Shown here piece after piece: positions 46,324 to 54,097 of a stretch of DNA of 64,000 nucleotides; positions within the stretch are counted from its first letter, which is position 1; each line of letters opens with the position of its first letter. The DNA comes from Lysobacterales bacterium (lineage in GTDB: Bacteria; Pseudomonadota; Gammaproteobacteria; Xanthomonadales; Xanthomonadaceae), in the NCBI GenBank assembly GCA_020442465.1, contig JAGRJY010000178.1:1-64000 (forward strand), written 5' to 3'. A program made the position numbers and the translations under genes. The notes beneath the pieces were generated by a model. It worked only from the letters and a program-made list of their open reading frames with translations, was not told where the DNA came from and searched no databases.

Positions 46324-47235
46324 CTAGTGCACGGCACCTCGTTTGGAGTCCGGCAACGCGTCGCGAATCCGCTCGTTCAGTACCGGCGCCATCTGCGCGA
46401 AGCCGGCTTCATTGGGATGAATTTCGTCGTACCAGAACGCGTCGTCCTCGATGCCATCGAGCGCGGAGAAATCGGCGTAGCTGAAGAGGTCCGGGAAGTC
46501 CTGCCTCAGCGGTTCCAGCACGTGGCGCTTGAAGCCGTCGACCAGCAGTCTGCGGGCGAACGCGCGCCCTGCTTCCTTGTCGTCCAGCACACGCTGCATC
46601 ACGCTCCACAGCCACGGTCCGGTGCTGCCCTTCACGAACGCGATCAGGCCCAGATTCTGGACGTCCAGATCGGCCTCCTTGCCGATGCGCTTGAGCGGCG
46701 CATAGGTGTGGCCAATGACACGAAAATGAGCGCGCGTCTCACGGACCTGCGCAGCCACACGCATCAGGCTGCGGTAGCGCCCTAGGATGCCGCCGCCGTG
46801 ACCATCGTCGAAGATCCCTGCGTCCAGCAGAAGACGAAACGCTTCGTCGACGTCGATCTTTGCCGGCGGGTGCTTTCCACCCCAGTCGGCAAACACCCTG
46901 TCCAGGCGGTCGGACAGCGAATCGTTGCCACCCGCGCTGACCACCAGCGCATCGAACGGGCTGCCCAACAGTCGCGACTTCAGCCGTGCCAGTGCCTTGT
47001 CTGCGAACAACTCCGCCGCGAGACCACCCGGCTTGCCCAGCACGATCCCCATGCCGTCCACGCGCGATGCGCTCTGCTTGGCGAGGTTGCGGTACAGCGG
47101 CGTCGAGAACCACGAATCGCCCAGGTACATGAGCATGGGCCGCGACTCCAGCAGGCGATCGATCTCCCTGCGCTGGCGGCTGCGCTTTCCGCCATAGGCC
47201 TCTCTCCAGTCGACCCAATGACTGATGAGTTCCAT
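46324..47235 (-). CDS. SGNH/GDSL-family hydrolase
   Basis: A 303-residue protein with the four SGNH blocks: block I MYLGDSWFS (catalytic Ser41), a Gly in block II, block III VVSAGGNDSLSD and block V YDEIHPNEAGF with the catalytic Asp and His. It has no signal peptide, so it is predicted cytoplasmic. Esterase or lipase activity on acyl esters is typical of the family; the substrate is unknown. The ATG at 47235 has GAGGGGAAA in front. It precedes the large patatin gene by 87 bases on the same strand, so the two lipid-type hydrolases and the lipoprotein probably form one operon. Confidence 0.85.
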   Translation of the reverse strand: MELISHWVDWREAYGGKRSRQRREIDRLLESRPMLMYLGDSWFSTPLYRNLAKQSASRVDGMGIVLGKPGGLAAELFADKALARLKSRLLGSPFDALVVSAGGNDSLSDRLDRVFADWGGKHPPAKIDVDEAFRLLLDAGIFDDGHGGGILGRYRSLMRVAAQVRETRAHFRVIGHTYAPLKRIGKEADLDVQNLGLIAFVKGSTGPWLWSVMQRVLDDKEAGRAFARRLLVDGFKRHVLEPLRQDFPDLFSYADFSALDGIEDDAFWYDEIHPNEAGFAQMAPVLNERIRDALPDSKRGAVH

Positions 47236-47429
47236 GCCGTTTCCCCTCGTCATCCACACCGTCGATCAGTACACCCGTTCGCACGCACGGACCCGCATCG
47301 CAGGCTGACCATGCGGCCCGTGCGACCGCCGCCCCAGCGGCATACGCAACTCGGTGCTCCCCGATTGCTAGTGTCGTGAGGGCGCGGAAACTCGCACGGA
47401 TTCGGGAGTGCGATGCATCACTGGGGCTC

Positions 47430-47451
47430 TTGAGTGAACCACTTCACTCAA
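47430..47451. repeat. Perfect inverted repeat, possible operator
   Basis: TTGAGTGAA and TTCACTCAA, nine-base arms with a CCAC loop. It lies about 195 bases upstream of the SGNH hydrolase start. Position and symmetry suit a regulator-binding site; no regulator gene is adjacent. Confidence 0.6.
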
Positions 47452-47659
47452 AAGCACCTCGCAGACGGGTGTTCGCGCTGCGGCGTGGCTGTCGGCCAGA
47501 ACCGGGTACCGGTCGTCCACGCGCGGCCGTGAAAGGCGGTGCAGTCCTCTACGTTGGGCGCTGTCGTCTCGGTGAGGGATTGAGCCAACGCTTTTTGGCA
47601 GACGGTCGCTTGGTCCGGCCTCCATCAGGATGCCTGGGCAGATTCCCGCTGCCGGCTTC

Positions 47660-47689
47660 GCGCTGTTCGCGGTCGACCGCGAACAGCGC
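47660..47689. repeat. Perfect 30-base palindrome without spacer
   Basis: The arm GCGCTGTTCGCGGTC is followed directly by its exact reverse complement, centred on GTC|GAC. It lies 80 bases before the HExxH membrane-protein gene. A 15-base perfect arm is far beyond chance in DNA of this size. It could be an operator, a cruciform or a recombination remnant. Confidence 0.8.
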
Positions 47690-47768
47690 CGCGCACCGCC
47701 CCGTCGCTGATGCGCATCGATGCTCAGGTCACGTGGCGGCTGGCAGGCCGTCTAGATAGCTACCGCGC

Positions 47769-48407
47769 ATGAACTACACTCCAGCCATGAACCTGCTCGA
47801 CCGCCTGCCGGCCCCACCGGGAGACACCCTCTTTGCGGGCTTCACGATCGCAACCGCGTTCGCGGCTGCGCTGGTGATGTCGTTCGACTTCGTGCCGATC
47901 CTCGACCACGTGAATCTCGCGTTCCACGAGTCGGGACACGTGTTCTTCGGCATCTTCGGCGAACTGATGCACTGGTTCGGCGGCACGCTGGGGCAGTTCG
48001 TGTTTCCGCTCGCCTGCACGATCTACTTCGTACGTCAGGGAAAGATGCTGCAGGCCGGTGGCTGTGCGATCTGGGGCTTCGAGAACCTGCGCTACGTCGC
48101 CTTCTATCTTGGTGATGCCCGCACCCAGATCATTCCCTTGGTCGGCGGAGGCCAGCACGACTGGGCTTACCTACTGGGCCGGTTCGGTCTGCTCCAGCAG
48201 GATCAGCGCATCGCCTCGTTCCTCACCTTCGTGTCGTGGTCGGGGTGGGTCGTGGTCTGGGGCGCCGTGGCGTGGTGGTGGTGGCTGGGCAGAAGCCAAC
48301 GCGCCGATCTGCAGACGGCAGAACGTCGACGACAGATCATCGAGGCGGCGCGCGAGCGGGGCGCGGCGCAGAGGGAGCGCTCGGCAGGTCGTTCGCGCGA
48401 AGGCTGA
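47769..48407 (+). CDS. Small membrane zinc-metalloprotease-like protein (HExxH)
   Basis: A 212-residue protein. A first membrane helix (about residues 22-38) is followed by NLAFHESGHVFFGIFGELMH, with HESGH at residues 53-57 at the start of a hydrophobic stretch, as in M50/site-2-protease-like membrane proteases. Further helices are GQFVFPLACTIYFV and VSWSGWVVVWGAVAWWWW, and the C-terminus is a charged helix. The distal NPDG-type Asp motif of classical S2P is not evident, so protease activity is uncertain. Start at 47769, or six codons later at the second Met. Confidence 0.65.
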   Translation: MNYTPAMNLLDRLPAPPGDTLFAGFTIATAFAAALVMSFDFVPILDHVNLAFHESGHVFFGIFGELMHWFGGTLGQFVFPLACTIYFVRQGKMLQAGGCAIWGFENLRYVAFYLGDARTQIIPLVGGGQHDWAYLLGRFGLLQQDQRIASFLTFVSWSGWVVVWGAVAWWWWLGRSQRADLQTAERRRQIIEAARERGAAQRERSAGRSREG

Positions 48408-48520
48408 CCATCTGCTCAGCGCTGCGTGCTCTCGAAACGGGTTGCCGATTGGACGCACCCGCGCAACGCGGCCCTCGCAAGGCATCCTCGGGTAGGGCCG
48501 CAACACACCACTGCACGCCA

Positions 48521-49024
48521 TCACATCGGACGGTTCGATTGTTTCGGCGACCGTGCGCTGCGGTGCGGTCGACGCGCGGTGCCGGGATGCGCGCGTGCCG
48601 CCGCCCGGGTTGCCGGCAAGCCGGCTTTCGGCTCTACCACGCCGTGGCCCAGCGCACGGCTCATCAGCCGGCGGAAAGTGGGGCACTCCATGTGGCTGGG
48701 TGCCGGGCAGGCCGCCGCGTGGCGCAGTCCTTCGCGCATCGCGACCAGCCGGCGGATGTGGCGATCGAGCTCGTCGGCTTTGGCGCGCAGAACCCGGCGA
48801 TCCAGCGCCAGCCCGACACCGCGACGCAACATGCCACCTATTTCGTCGAGCGAGAACCCTGCTGACCGGCCCAGCGCAATCAGCGCCAGACGGTCGATGA
48901 CCTGCGGGTGGAACTGTCGGCGCAGGCCGACCCGACCCGCGGATTCAATGAGCCCGATCGATTCGTAGTAGCGCAAGGTCGAGGCCGCCACTCCGGCGCG
49001 CTCGGCCACTTCACCGATGTCCAT
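48521..49024 (-). CDS. MerR-family transcriptional regulator
   Basis: A 167-residue regulator. The N-terminal HTH is classic MerR: DIGEVAERAGVAASTLRYYE then SIGLIESAGRVGLRRQF. A dimerisation helix follows (LDRHIRRLVAMREGLRHAAA) and then CPAPSHMECPTF, a Cys-His cluster that could bind a metal or act as a redox sensor. The C-terminal tail is basic and probably disordered. It is divergent from the DUF2938 gene, with a perfect palindrome between them. This MerR/DUF2938 pairing recurs in proteobacteria as far as I recall. The inducer is unknown. Confidence 0.88.
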   Translation of the reverse strand: MDIGEVAERAGVAASTLRYYESIGLIESAGRVGLRRQFHPQVIDRLALIALGRSAGFSLDEIGGMLRRGVGLALDRRVLRAKADELDRHIRRLVAMREGLRHAAACPAPSHMECPTFRRLMSRALGHGVVEPKAGLPATRAAARAHPGTARRPHRSARSPKQSNRPM

Positions 49025-49036
49025 GCCCACCCCTTG

Positions 49037-49056
49037 ACTTGAAGTCGACTTCAAGT
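49037..49056. promoter_or_regulatory. MerR-type operator within the DUF2938 promoter
   Basis: ACTTGAAGTC and its exact reverse complement form a perfect 20-base palindrome. A TTGACT -35 box at 49034 overlaps its left edge, and a weak -10 (CAGTCT) lies 19 bases further on. The long spacer filled by a palindrome is the hallmark of MerR-activated promoters. The regulator is the adjacent merR-type gene. Confidence 0.78.
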
Positions 49057-49101
49057 GGCAGTCTGCTGCCTGTGCTCCAACGAGGCAACAGGGACTCCAC
49101 C

Positions 49102-49596
49102 ATGGATACGATGCTCCCCGTCGTGATCACCGGCATCGGCGCCACCGCGCTGACTGATCTGTGGTCGCTGGCACGCAGGCAGCTGCTCGGCGTGCCGCTG
49201 CCCGACTTCGGCATGGTCGGACGGTGGTTCGGCCATGCACTTTCCGGCACGTTTGGTCATCCAGCCATGGCCCGTGCGAGGCCGATCCGCGGCGAACGCC
49301 TGCTCGGCTGGACGGTGCACTACCTCATCGGGGTGGCTTTCGCCGCCCTGTTGCCGGCGCTCTGGGGCGACCAGTGGTTTGCCCGGCCAAGTCTGTGGCC
49401 GGCCATCGGAGTGGGCGCGTTCACCGTGCTCGCACCCTTCCTAATCCTGCATCCCGGCATGGGCCTGGGTGTCGCAGCGCGGCACTCGGCGACGCCGTGG
49501 CGCGCCCGATCGCACAGCCTGCTCACCCATCTCGTCTTCGGCCTGGGGCTGTATCTGTCTGCATGGGCGGGCCGAGCCTTGAACGTCTCCGGCTGA
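49102..49596 (+). CDS. DUF2938-family membrane protein
   Basis: A 164-residue membrane protein with four predicted helices. It begins VVITGIGATALTDLWSLARR and contains HYLIGVAFAALLPALWG and FGLGLYLSAWAGRAL. The TDLW and HPAMA-like segments match my memory of DUF2938. The family has no assigned function. It is the first gene under the MerR-type operator, followed 44 bases later by the DUF2798 gene. Confidence 0.82.
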   Translation: MDTMLPVVITGIGATALTDLWSLARRQLLGVPLPDFGMVGRWFGHALSGTFGHPAMARARPIRGERLLGWTVHYLIGVAFAALLPALWGDQWFARPSLWPAIGVGAFTVLAPFLILHPGMGLGVAARHSATPWRARSHSLLTHLVFGLGLYLSAWAGRALNVSG

Positions 49597-49640
49597 CGTC
49601 CCGAATCGACTACGCTTTCCATCACTCTCGAGGACGTCTC

Positions 49641-49871
49641 ATGCGCCTGCCCGCCCGCTACGCACCCCTGCTGTTCGGGGCCTTGCTCTCCGCCATCATG
49701 GTGACCATCGTCTCGGCCTTCGTGATCGTGGTGTCGCAGGGTTTTCGCGACGGATTCCTGACCCAGTGGGTGCGCAGCTGTCTCACGACCTGGCCGGTGG
49801 CGTTCGTCTCGGTGACCTTGCTCGCGCCTCAGGTGCGCAAGCTGGTCGCCTTGATTACCGAACCGGGTTGA
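49641..49871 (+). CDS. DUF2798-family small membrane protein
   Basis: A 76-residue protein with two membrane helices: YAPLLFGALLSAIMVTIVS and TTWPVAFVSVTLLAPQVRKL. The RLPARYAPLL start and the two-helix plan match DUF2798. It lies 44 bases after the DUF2938 gene and is probably in the same MerR-controlled transcript. Function unknown. Confidence 0.78.
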   Translation: MRLPARYAPLLFGALLSAIMVTIVSAFVIVVSQGFRDGFLTQWVRSCLTTWPVAFVSVTLLAPQVRKLVALITEPG

Positions 49872-49889
49872 CGCTCGCAGCCCAGTCGA

Positions 49890-50927
49890 CTAGGGCTGGG
49901 CAGCTGCCTTGCCGGCAGGCTTGGCGCCGAACAAGTCGTTCAGTGCTGCGGCACGCTGGGTCAGTTCATCCTGGCCGAGGTAAGCACCGAAACCGATCGC
50001 GACCAGATGATTGAACGGGTCGCCCTCGCGTCGCGCTGACGGCGAAAGGAGAAACCGTCCGCGACCCTTGGCACCCGGCACCACGACGTCATCGAGCGCT
50101 TTCTGAAACGTGTCCTGATCGATCTGCGCAAGCTGCAGGTCGAACCAGCCTTCCGCGTTCGGCCGTTGGCCTTCGATCAGCCGCTGCGCCAGCGCATTGA
50201 CCAGCCAGGTGACCGCCGACACCTGCGATTCAGCGACACGCTCGACGACGAGGTCCGGCAGACCGAACTTGACCATGCCTGCGGTGACAGTCCGTACCGA
50301 GCTGCCATCGCCCGCGGCAATCAACGACACGTGATCCATCACGTTGGGGCCCTGCGCCGACGCCTGCTGCAGTCGGCCGGTCAGCCAGCGCTGCGGGCTG
50401 ATGGCCCGCCGCATCGCCACATCGACCGGTAGCCCGCCGAAGTCTTCCAGCAGTGCGCCGACCAGCGTATCCGCCAGCGCCAACGCCATGATCGCCTTCG
50501 ACTGCGGATGACCGAACTCCAGCACCAGGGCGCGGCGCGCTGAACTGAGCGCCGCCATCTGTCCGCCGTCCAGGCCTCGCCCGAACTGCTGCAGCGCCTG
50601 CAAATCAGGCGGCGGGTAGGATGTTCCGACATCATCGAACCAGGTCGCCTGCAGCGAGGGACGATCGGGCGTGTCCGGCAGGCTGGCCACCCACTGCAGC
50701 AGACCGCGCGTGATCAGTGGATTGCGCTGCAGTCGCTCGATCAGGTCGACGTCGGGCTTGTCGGGGTAGTAGATGACATAGGTGAAACCGGTCGGCGGAT
50801 CATCGGCGGCACGCGCCGGCGCCGCGCCCAGAAGCAGCCAGACCGCGAGGATCCCGGCGCCGAGCAGCCACACCGCGAGCGGCGCACGCGCGCCAGGACG
50901 GGAAGTTCGCTCAAACAGGTCATGCAT
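49890..50927 (-). CDS. Exported or membrane-anchored protein of unknown function
   Basis: A 345-residue protein. An N-terminal hydrophobic segment (LAVWLLGAGILAVWLLLGAA) ends APARA and is a signal peptide or anchor. The rest is a soluble domain with TYVIYYPDKPDVDLIERL near the start, GHPQSKAIMALALADTLVGAL in the middle and GFGAYLGQDEL near the end. No motif identifies a reaction. It is convergent with the DUF2798 gene, 18 bases apart. Confidence 0.62.
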   Translation of the reverse strand: MHDLFERTSRPGARAPLAVWLLGAGILAVWLLLGAAPARAADDPPTGFTYVIYYPDKPDVDLIERLQRNPLITRGLLQWVASLPDTPDRPSLQATWFDDVGTSYPPPDLQALQQFGRGLDGGQMAALSSARRALVLEFGHPQSKAIMALALADTLVGALLEDFGGLPVDVAMRRAISPQRWLTGRLQQASAQGPNVMDHVSLIAAGDGSSVRTVTAGMVKFGLPDLVVERVAESQVSAVTWLVNALAQRLIEGQRPNAEGWFDLQLAQIDQDTFQKALDDVVVPGAKGRGRFLLSPSARREGDPFNHLVAIGFGAYLGQDELTQRAAALNDLFGAKPAGKAAAQP

Positions 50928-51071
50928 GAGGAAATACTCGACGGAGCCTGCAGGGAGCATAGCCGCGCTGGAACGACGACGCGCTCGGGAAGATCGACTT
51001 TCCGATCAGACCGTCCAAACACTCGACGACAGGCGCTCCGTGGCGCGGACGCGCACAGCCGTATCCAAGGT

Positions 51072-51929
51072 TCAGTCGGAACCGCGCACCTGCGCACGCA
51101 TGCAGGCGACGTTCTCGCGCAGGTGGGCGTGCCGCGTCGTGTTGACCAGGGCGCAGGTCACCGCCGCCTGGTCCAGAACCCACGTCAGGGCGTGTGCGGC
51201 AGATTCCGGCTTGGCTGCTCCGCCCTCCCCGACCCTGACGGACTTCTCGCGCACCGCATTCGCGCGCAGCCAGTACCAAACATCCGACGGCGCGCGGATG
51301 CCCCACCAGTGTCGATTCCACGGCGCCCGGGCCAACGCCGCAGCACTGAACACCAGCTTTCCCCGCGCCGCGGCCCGCTCGGCGGCCATAGCGTTCTCCG
51401 GCCGGAGCAGATTGATGTCGAACATCAGCGCATCGAACATCGGCTCGTCGATCGCCGCCGCGATGTCGTCGGCATCGAAGGTGTTCAGGCCAACGAGGCG
51501 CGCGAGCCCAAGAGACTTGAGCTGCTCCAGCCCGCGACGTAACCCGTCATTCCACTCGGAGCGCGGGCAACCGTGCAGCCACAGCACATCGAGATGCTCG
51601 ATTCCGAGTCGACCCAGGGAAGCCCGCGCCGAGTGCTCGATGGCCGCCGGCGAAAAGTCTTTCGGCGCGTGCGCGGAGGCGGGTTCGCCCGCCTTGCTCA
51701 TGATCACCAGTGGATCGCGACGATGGGCACCCAGGGCGGCGCCCAGTCGTCGCTCGGCCTCACCAGCGGCGTACATGGGGCCGGTGTCGAATACGGTGAT
51801 GCCCAGCTCGACGGCGTCATGCACCAGGCCGATGGCACGTTGCCGCGGGAACACCGTCTTGGCCCAGTAGCTGGCGCAGCCGAATCCGAGTCGCGAGCAG
51901 CGTGCGCGGATATCATCGATATCGCTCAC
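51072..51929 (-). CDS. Aldo/keto reductase family oxidoreductase
   Basis: A 285-residue cytoplasmic protein of the AKR fold. The active-site pieces are visible: the Tyr in DTGPMYAAGEAERRLGAAL, the Lys in LVIMSKAG and the His in LDVLWLHGCP, with an Asp earlier in the strand VFDTG. The C-terminal NADP-binding region is divergent (ALTWVLDQAAVTCALVNTTR), so cofactor use is likely but not certain. Start is a GTG at 51929. The substrate cannot be told from the sequence. Confidence 0.85.
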   Translation of the reverse strand: MSDIDDIRARCSRLGFGCASYWAKTVFPRQRAIGLVHDAVELGITVFDTGPMYAAGEAERRLGAALGAHRRDPLVIMSKAGEPASAHAPKDFSPAAIEHSARASLGRLGIEHLDVLWLHGCPRSEWNDGLRRGLEQLKSLGLARLVGLNTFDADDIAAAIDEPMFDALMFDINLLRPENAMAAERAAARGKLVFSAAALARAPWNRHWWGIRAPSDVWYWLRANAVREKSVRVGEGGAAKPESAAHALTWVLDQAAVTCALVNTTRHAHLRENVACMRAQVRGSD

Positions 51930-51989
51930 GCGCTGTGTGCCTGGTCGCGACGAGGTGCGCGCACCCCGGGTTGCCGTGCGGACGTCACC

Positions 51990-52376
51990 TCATGCCGTCC
52001 GGCTGGACGGCGAGTGGGCGCGGTCGCGCAGCTGTTCCAGGGTCACCACACCCAGCGTGTTCAGATGCGTGGACTCCAGCACCACCTGCGGTGCGGCACC
52101 GGCCATGTAGGCTTCCTGCCAGCGCGCCGCGCACAAACACCAGCGGTCTCCGGGCTTGAGTCCCGGGAAGTCGAATTCGGGCCTGGGCGTGGACAGGTCG
52201 TTGCCGGCAGCCTTCGAGAAGGCCAGAAACTCGACCGTCATCACGGCACACACCCAGTGCATGCCGCGATCGTGCGGGTCGCTGCGACAGCATCCGTCGC
52301 GAAACCACCCGGTCATCGGGTCGATGCTGCAGGGCTGAAGTGCGCTGCCGAGTACATTCAGTGCGGTCATGCTCAT
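51990..52376 (-). CDS. DUF2237-family protein
   Basis: A 128-residue protein with nearly every landmark of DUF2237: NVLGSALQPCS, DPMTGWFRDGCC, HWVCAVMTVEFLAFSKAAGNDLS (in part), FPGLKPGDRWCLCAARW and VVLESTHLNTL. The many conserved Cys suggest metal or redox chemistry, but the family has no proven function. The ATG at 52376 or 52370 is the start. Confidence 0.9.
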   Translation of the reverse strand: MSMTALNVLGSALQPCSIDPMTGWFRDGCCRSDPHDRGMHWVCAVMTVEFLAFSKAAGNDLSTPRPEFDFPGLKPGDRWCLCAARWQEAYMAGAAPQVVLESTHLNTLGVVTLEQLRDRAHSPSSRTA

Positions 52377-52590
52377 CGGTGGATTGTCGCAGTTTCCGGC
52401 TGCAGCCGGCGCCCGGAGCGAGACGACCGGGCGGATTCCCAAGCGGGCCATCAGTACCCACTCGCGTGCAGATCGACGCCGTGCGCGGGGCCGGCAAAAG
52501 CGCGACACTGGCCCCTGGCGTCTTCCCAACCAGGCATGGGCGAGCCGAACCGGCTCCGGGCATGCCGCAGCCAGGCAGGCAGGACAAGCG

Positions 52591-53079
52591 ATGAATGACC
52601 CGCTCTCGTGGTGCCACGACTATCCACAGCGCACCGTGGCAAGAGGAGAAACCCTCATCCGCGAGGGCGAACGCCGCGACTGCCTGTACGTGCTTCGCCA
52701 CGGCAGTTTCGACGTCCGCCGCGACGGCGTGTGCTTCGTGCGCATCGCCGAGCCAGGCGCCTTTCTCGGCGAAATCTCCGCCGTGCTGCAGAGCGAACCC
52801 TCGGCCACCCTGGCCGCAGGAGAAGAAAGCGTCGTCCACGTCATCGAGGATGCATCCGCCGAAGTGCGCGCGCGCCCCGAGCTGACCTTGCGCGTCGCCC
52901 AGGTACTCGCGCGCCGGCTGCGGGCGGTGACAGCCTATCTGGTCGACATCAAGCGCCAGTACGCCGGCACGGATTCGCATCTTGAAGTGATGGATCGGGT
53001 GCTTGCGGAACTGTCCATGGCATCCCGGCTCGATGTCGAACTCGGGTCGGAACGTGCCGACGTGCCCGACTACGACTGA
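52591..53079 (+). CDS. Cyclic nucleotide-binding domain protein without a DNA-binding domain
   Basis: A 162-residue protein made mainly of a CRP-type cNMP-binding fold: VARGETLIREGERRDCLYVL, then the phosphate-binding-cassette-like stretch EPGAFLGEISAVLQSEPSAT. The usual Arg of a true cAMP site is not clear (SEPSAT where RTA/RSA is common), so it may bind another ligand or none. There is no HTH; the C-terminus is a helix plus an acidic tail. It could act as a stand-alone sensor subunit. Confidence 0.78.
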   Translation: MNDPLSWCHDYPQRTVARGETLIREGERRDCLYVLRHGSFDVRRDGVCFVRIAEPGAFLGEISAVLQSEPSATLAAGEESVVHVIEDASAEVRARPELTLRVAQVLARRLRAVTAYLVDIKRQYAGTDSHLEVMDRVLAELSMASRLDVELGSERADVPDYD

Positions 53080-53117
53080 GCCATTCGTCCGGTTCGAACC
53101 AGCGCGACGCAGTGGGC

Positions 53118-53831
53118 CTACAGAGGCTGCGTCTCGACGCCTTCCGCGGTGATCCACTTGGCTTCGCCGCGGGCAAGATCGAGTTCTACCCGTGCAGGCA
53201 CCGGACCCGGCTGGCGCCCCGCATTGAACAGCCAGGTATCGCCGATTCGCTCGCACCAGGATCCGCCGGTCTGGAACGGCGCTTCGTGGATATGTCCGCA
53301 CAACACTGCGGTCGGGCGGTGCCGCTCGATGAGCTGCGGCAGCAGGTCGTCGCCGTAGTGACGCTTGCCGGTCCAGCTCAGCTTGCCGGTCGGCGGCGCG
53401 TGGTACAGCCAGATCCACTTGTCGTGCCGACGCGTGGCGGCCTGGTCGAGGAGCTGTTCGACATCGGCACGCGTTGCCGGCCCGTCCCACCAAGGACACA
53501 CCGTGACGAGCACGTCGCGGACCGTCACGCTGTCGCCATCCACGGCCAGATTCCCGGCGCGGCAGCCCTGGATCCACTCGGCGACCTTTTCTCCGCCTGC
53601 GCCGCGAGCATTCAGGTCGTGGTTGCCCGAACAGGCGAACACGTGCGCTTGTTCGGCAATCGCCGCCAGGCTGGCGCGCAGGGCGCGAATCTGCACGTAC
53701 GCCGGCACCGGCTGACCGCCGTCCAGATGATCGCCGGCAATGGCCACCGCATCGAAGTCGCGCGCAGCCCGGGTCAACCAGTCGTAGTGCGGCAAACGGT
53801 AGTGCAGGTCCGAGGTGAGCAGCACGCGCAT
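53118..53831 (-). CDS. Calcineurin-like metallophosphoesterase
   Basis: A 237-residue protein with the five metallophosphoesterase blocks: SDLHYR near residue 8, AGDHLDGG, CSGNHD, the isolated His in WLYHAP, and CGHIHEAPF. Two metals are expected in the active site. The ATG at 53831 starts MRVLLTSDLHY, typical of small cytoplasmic members; the long frame upstream is not native. The substrate (nucleotide, phosphoprotein or phospholipid) is not known. Confidence 0.88.
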   Translation of the reverse strand: MRVLLTSDLHYRLPHYDWLTRAARDFDAVAIAGDHLDGGQPVPAYVQIRALRASLAAIAEQAHVFACSGNHDLNARGAGGEKVAEWIQGCRAGNLAVDGDSVTVRDVLVTVCPWWDGPATRADVEQLLDQAATRRHDKWIWLYHAPPTGKLSWTGKRHYGDDLLPQLIERHRPTAVLCGHIHEAPFQTGGSWCERIGDTWLFNAGRQPGPVPARVELDLARGEAKWITAEGVETQPL

Positions 53832-54097
53832 GGGCGACGGAGGGCGATGACGACGCGCCCAGCATACGCCGGCCCAAGCATCCGGCTGCGCCGCCTGCGC
53901 GACACGATGCTTGGCGCTCCGCGTCGAATGCTCCACCATCAGGCTTTCCCGCCCGAAGGAAGCCCTTCGTGACAGGGTCGCGCCCCGCCCCGTAGCCCAC
54001 TGCGACGCTGACCGACGGCAAGGGTCAGCGGCCGACCGACCCTGCGACCGGTGCGAGCGCGCGATCGCGCTGGGGGTGGTCGAGTGCCTGGCTGATC

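Larger units (their letters stand above)
47236..47768. other. Palindrome-rich noncoding region
   Basis: These 533 bases separate the SGNH-patatin operon from the HExxH membrane protein, which is transcribed the other way. I see no supported gene. It should hold both divergent promoters. It carries two perfect palindromes, annotated separately at 47430-47451 and 47660-47689. Confidence 0.55.
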
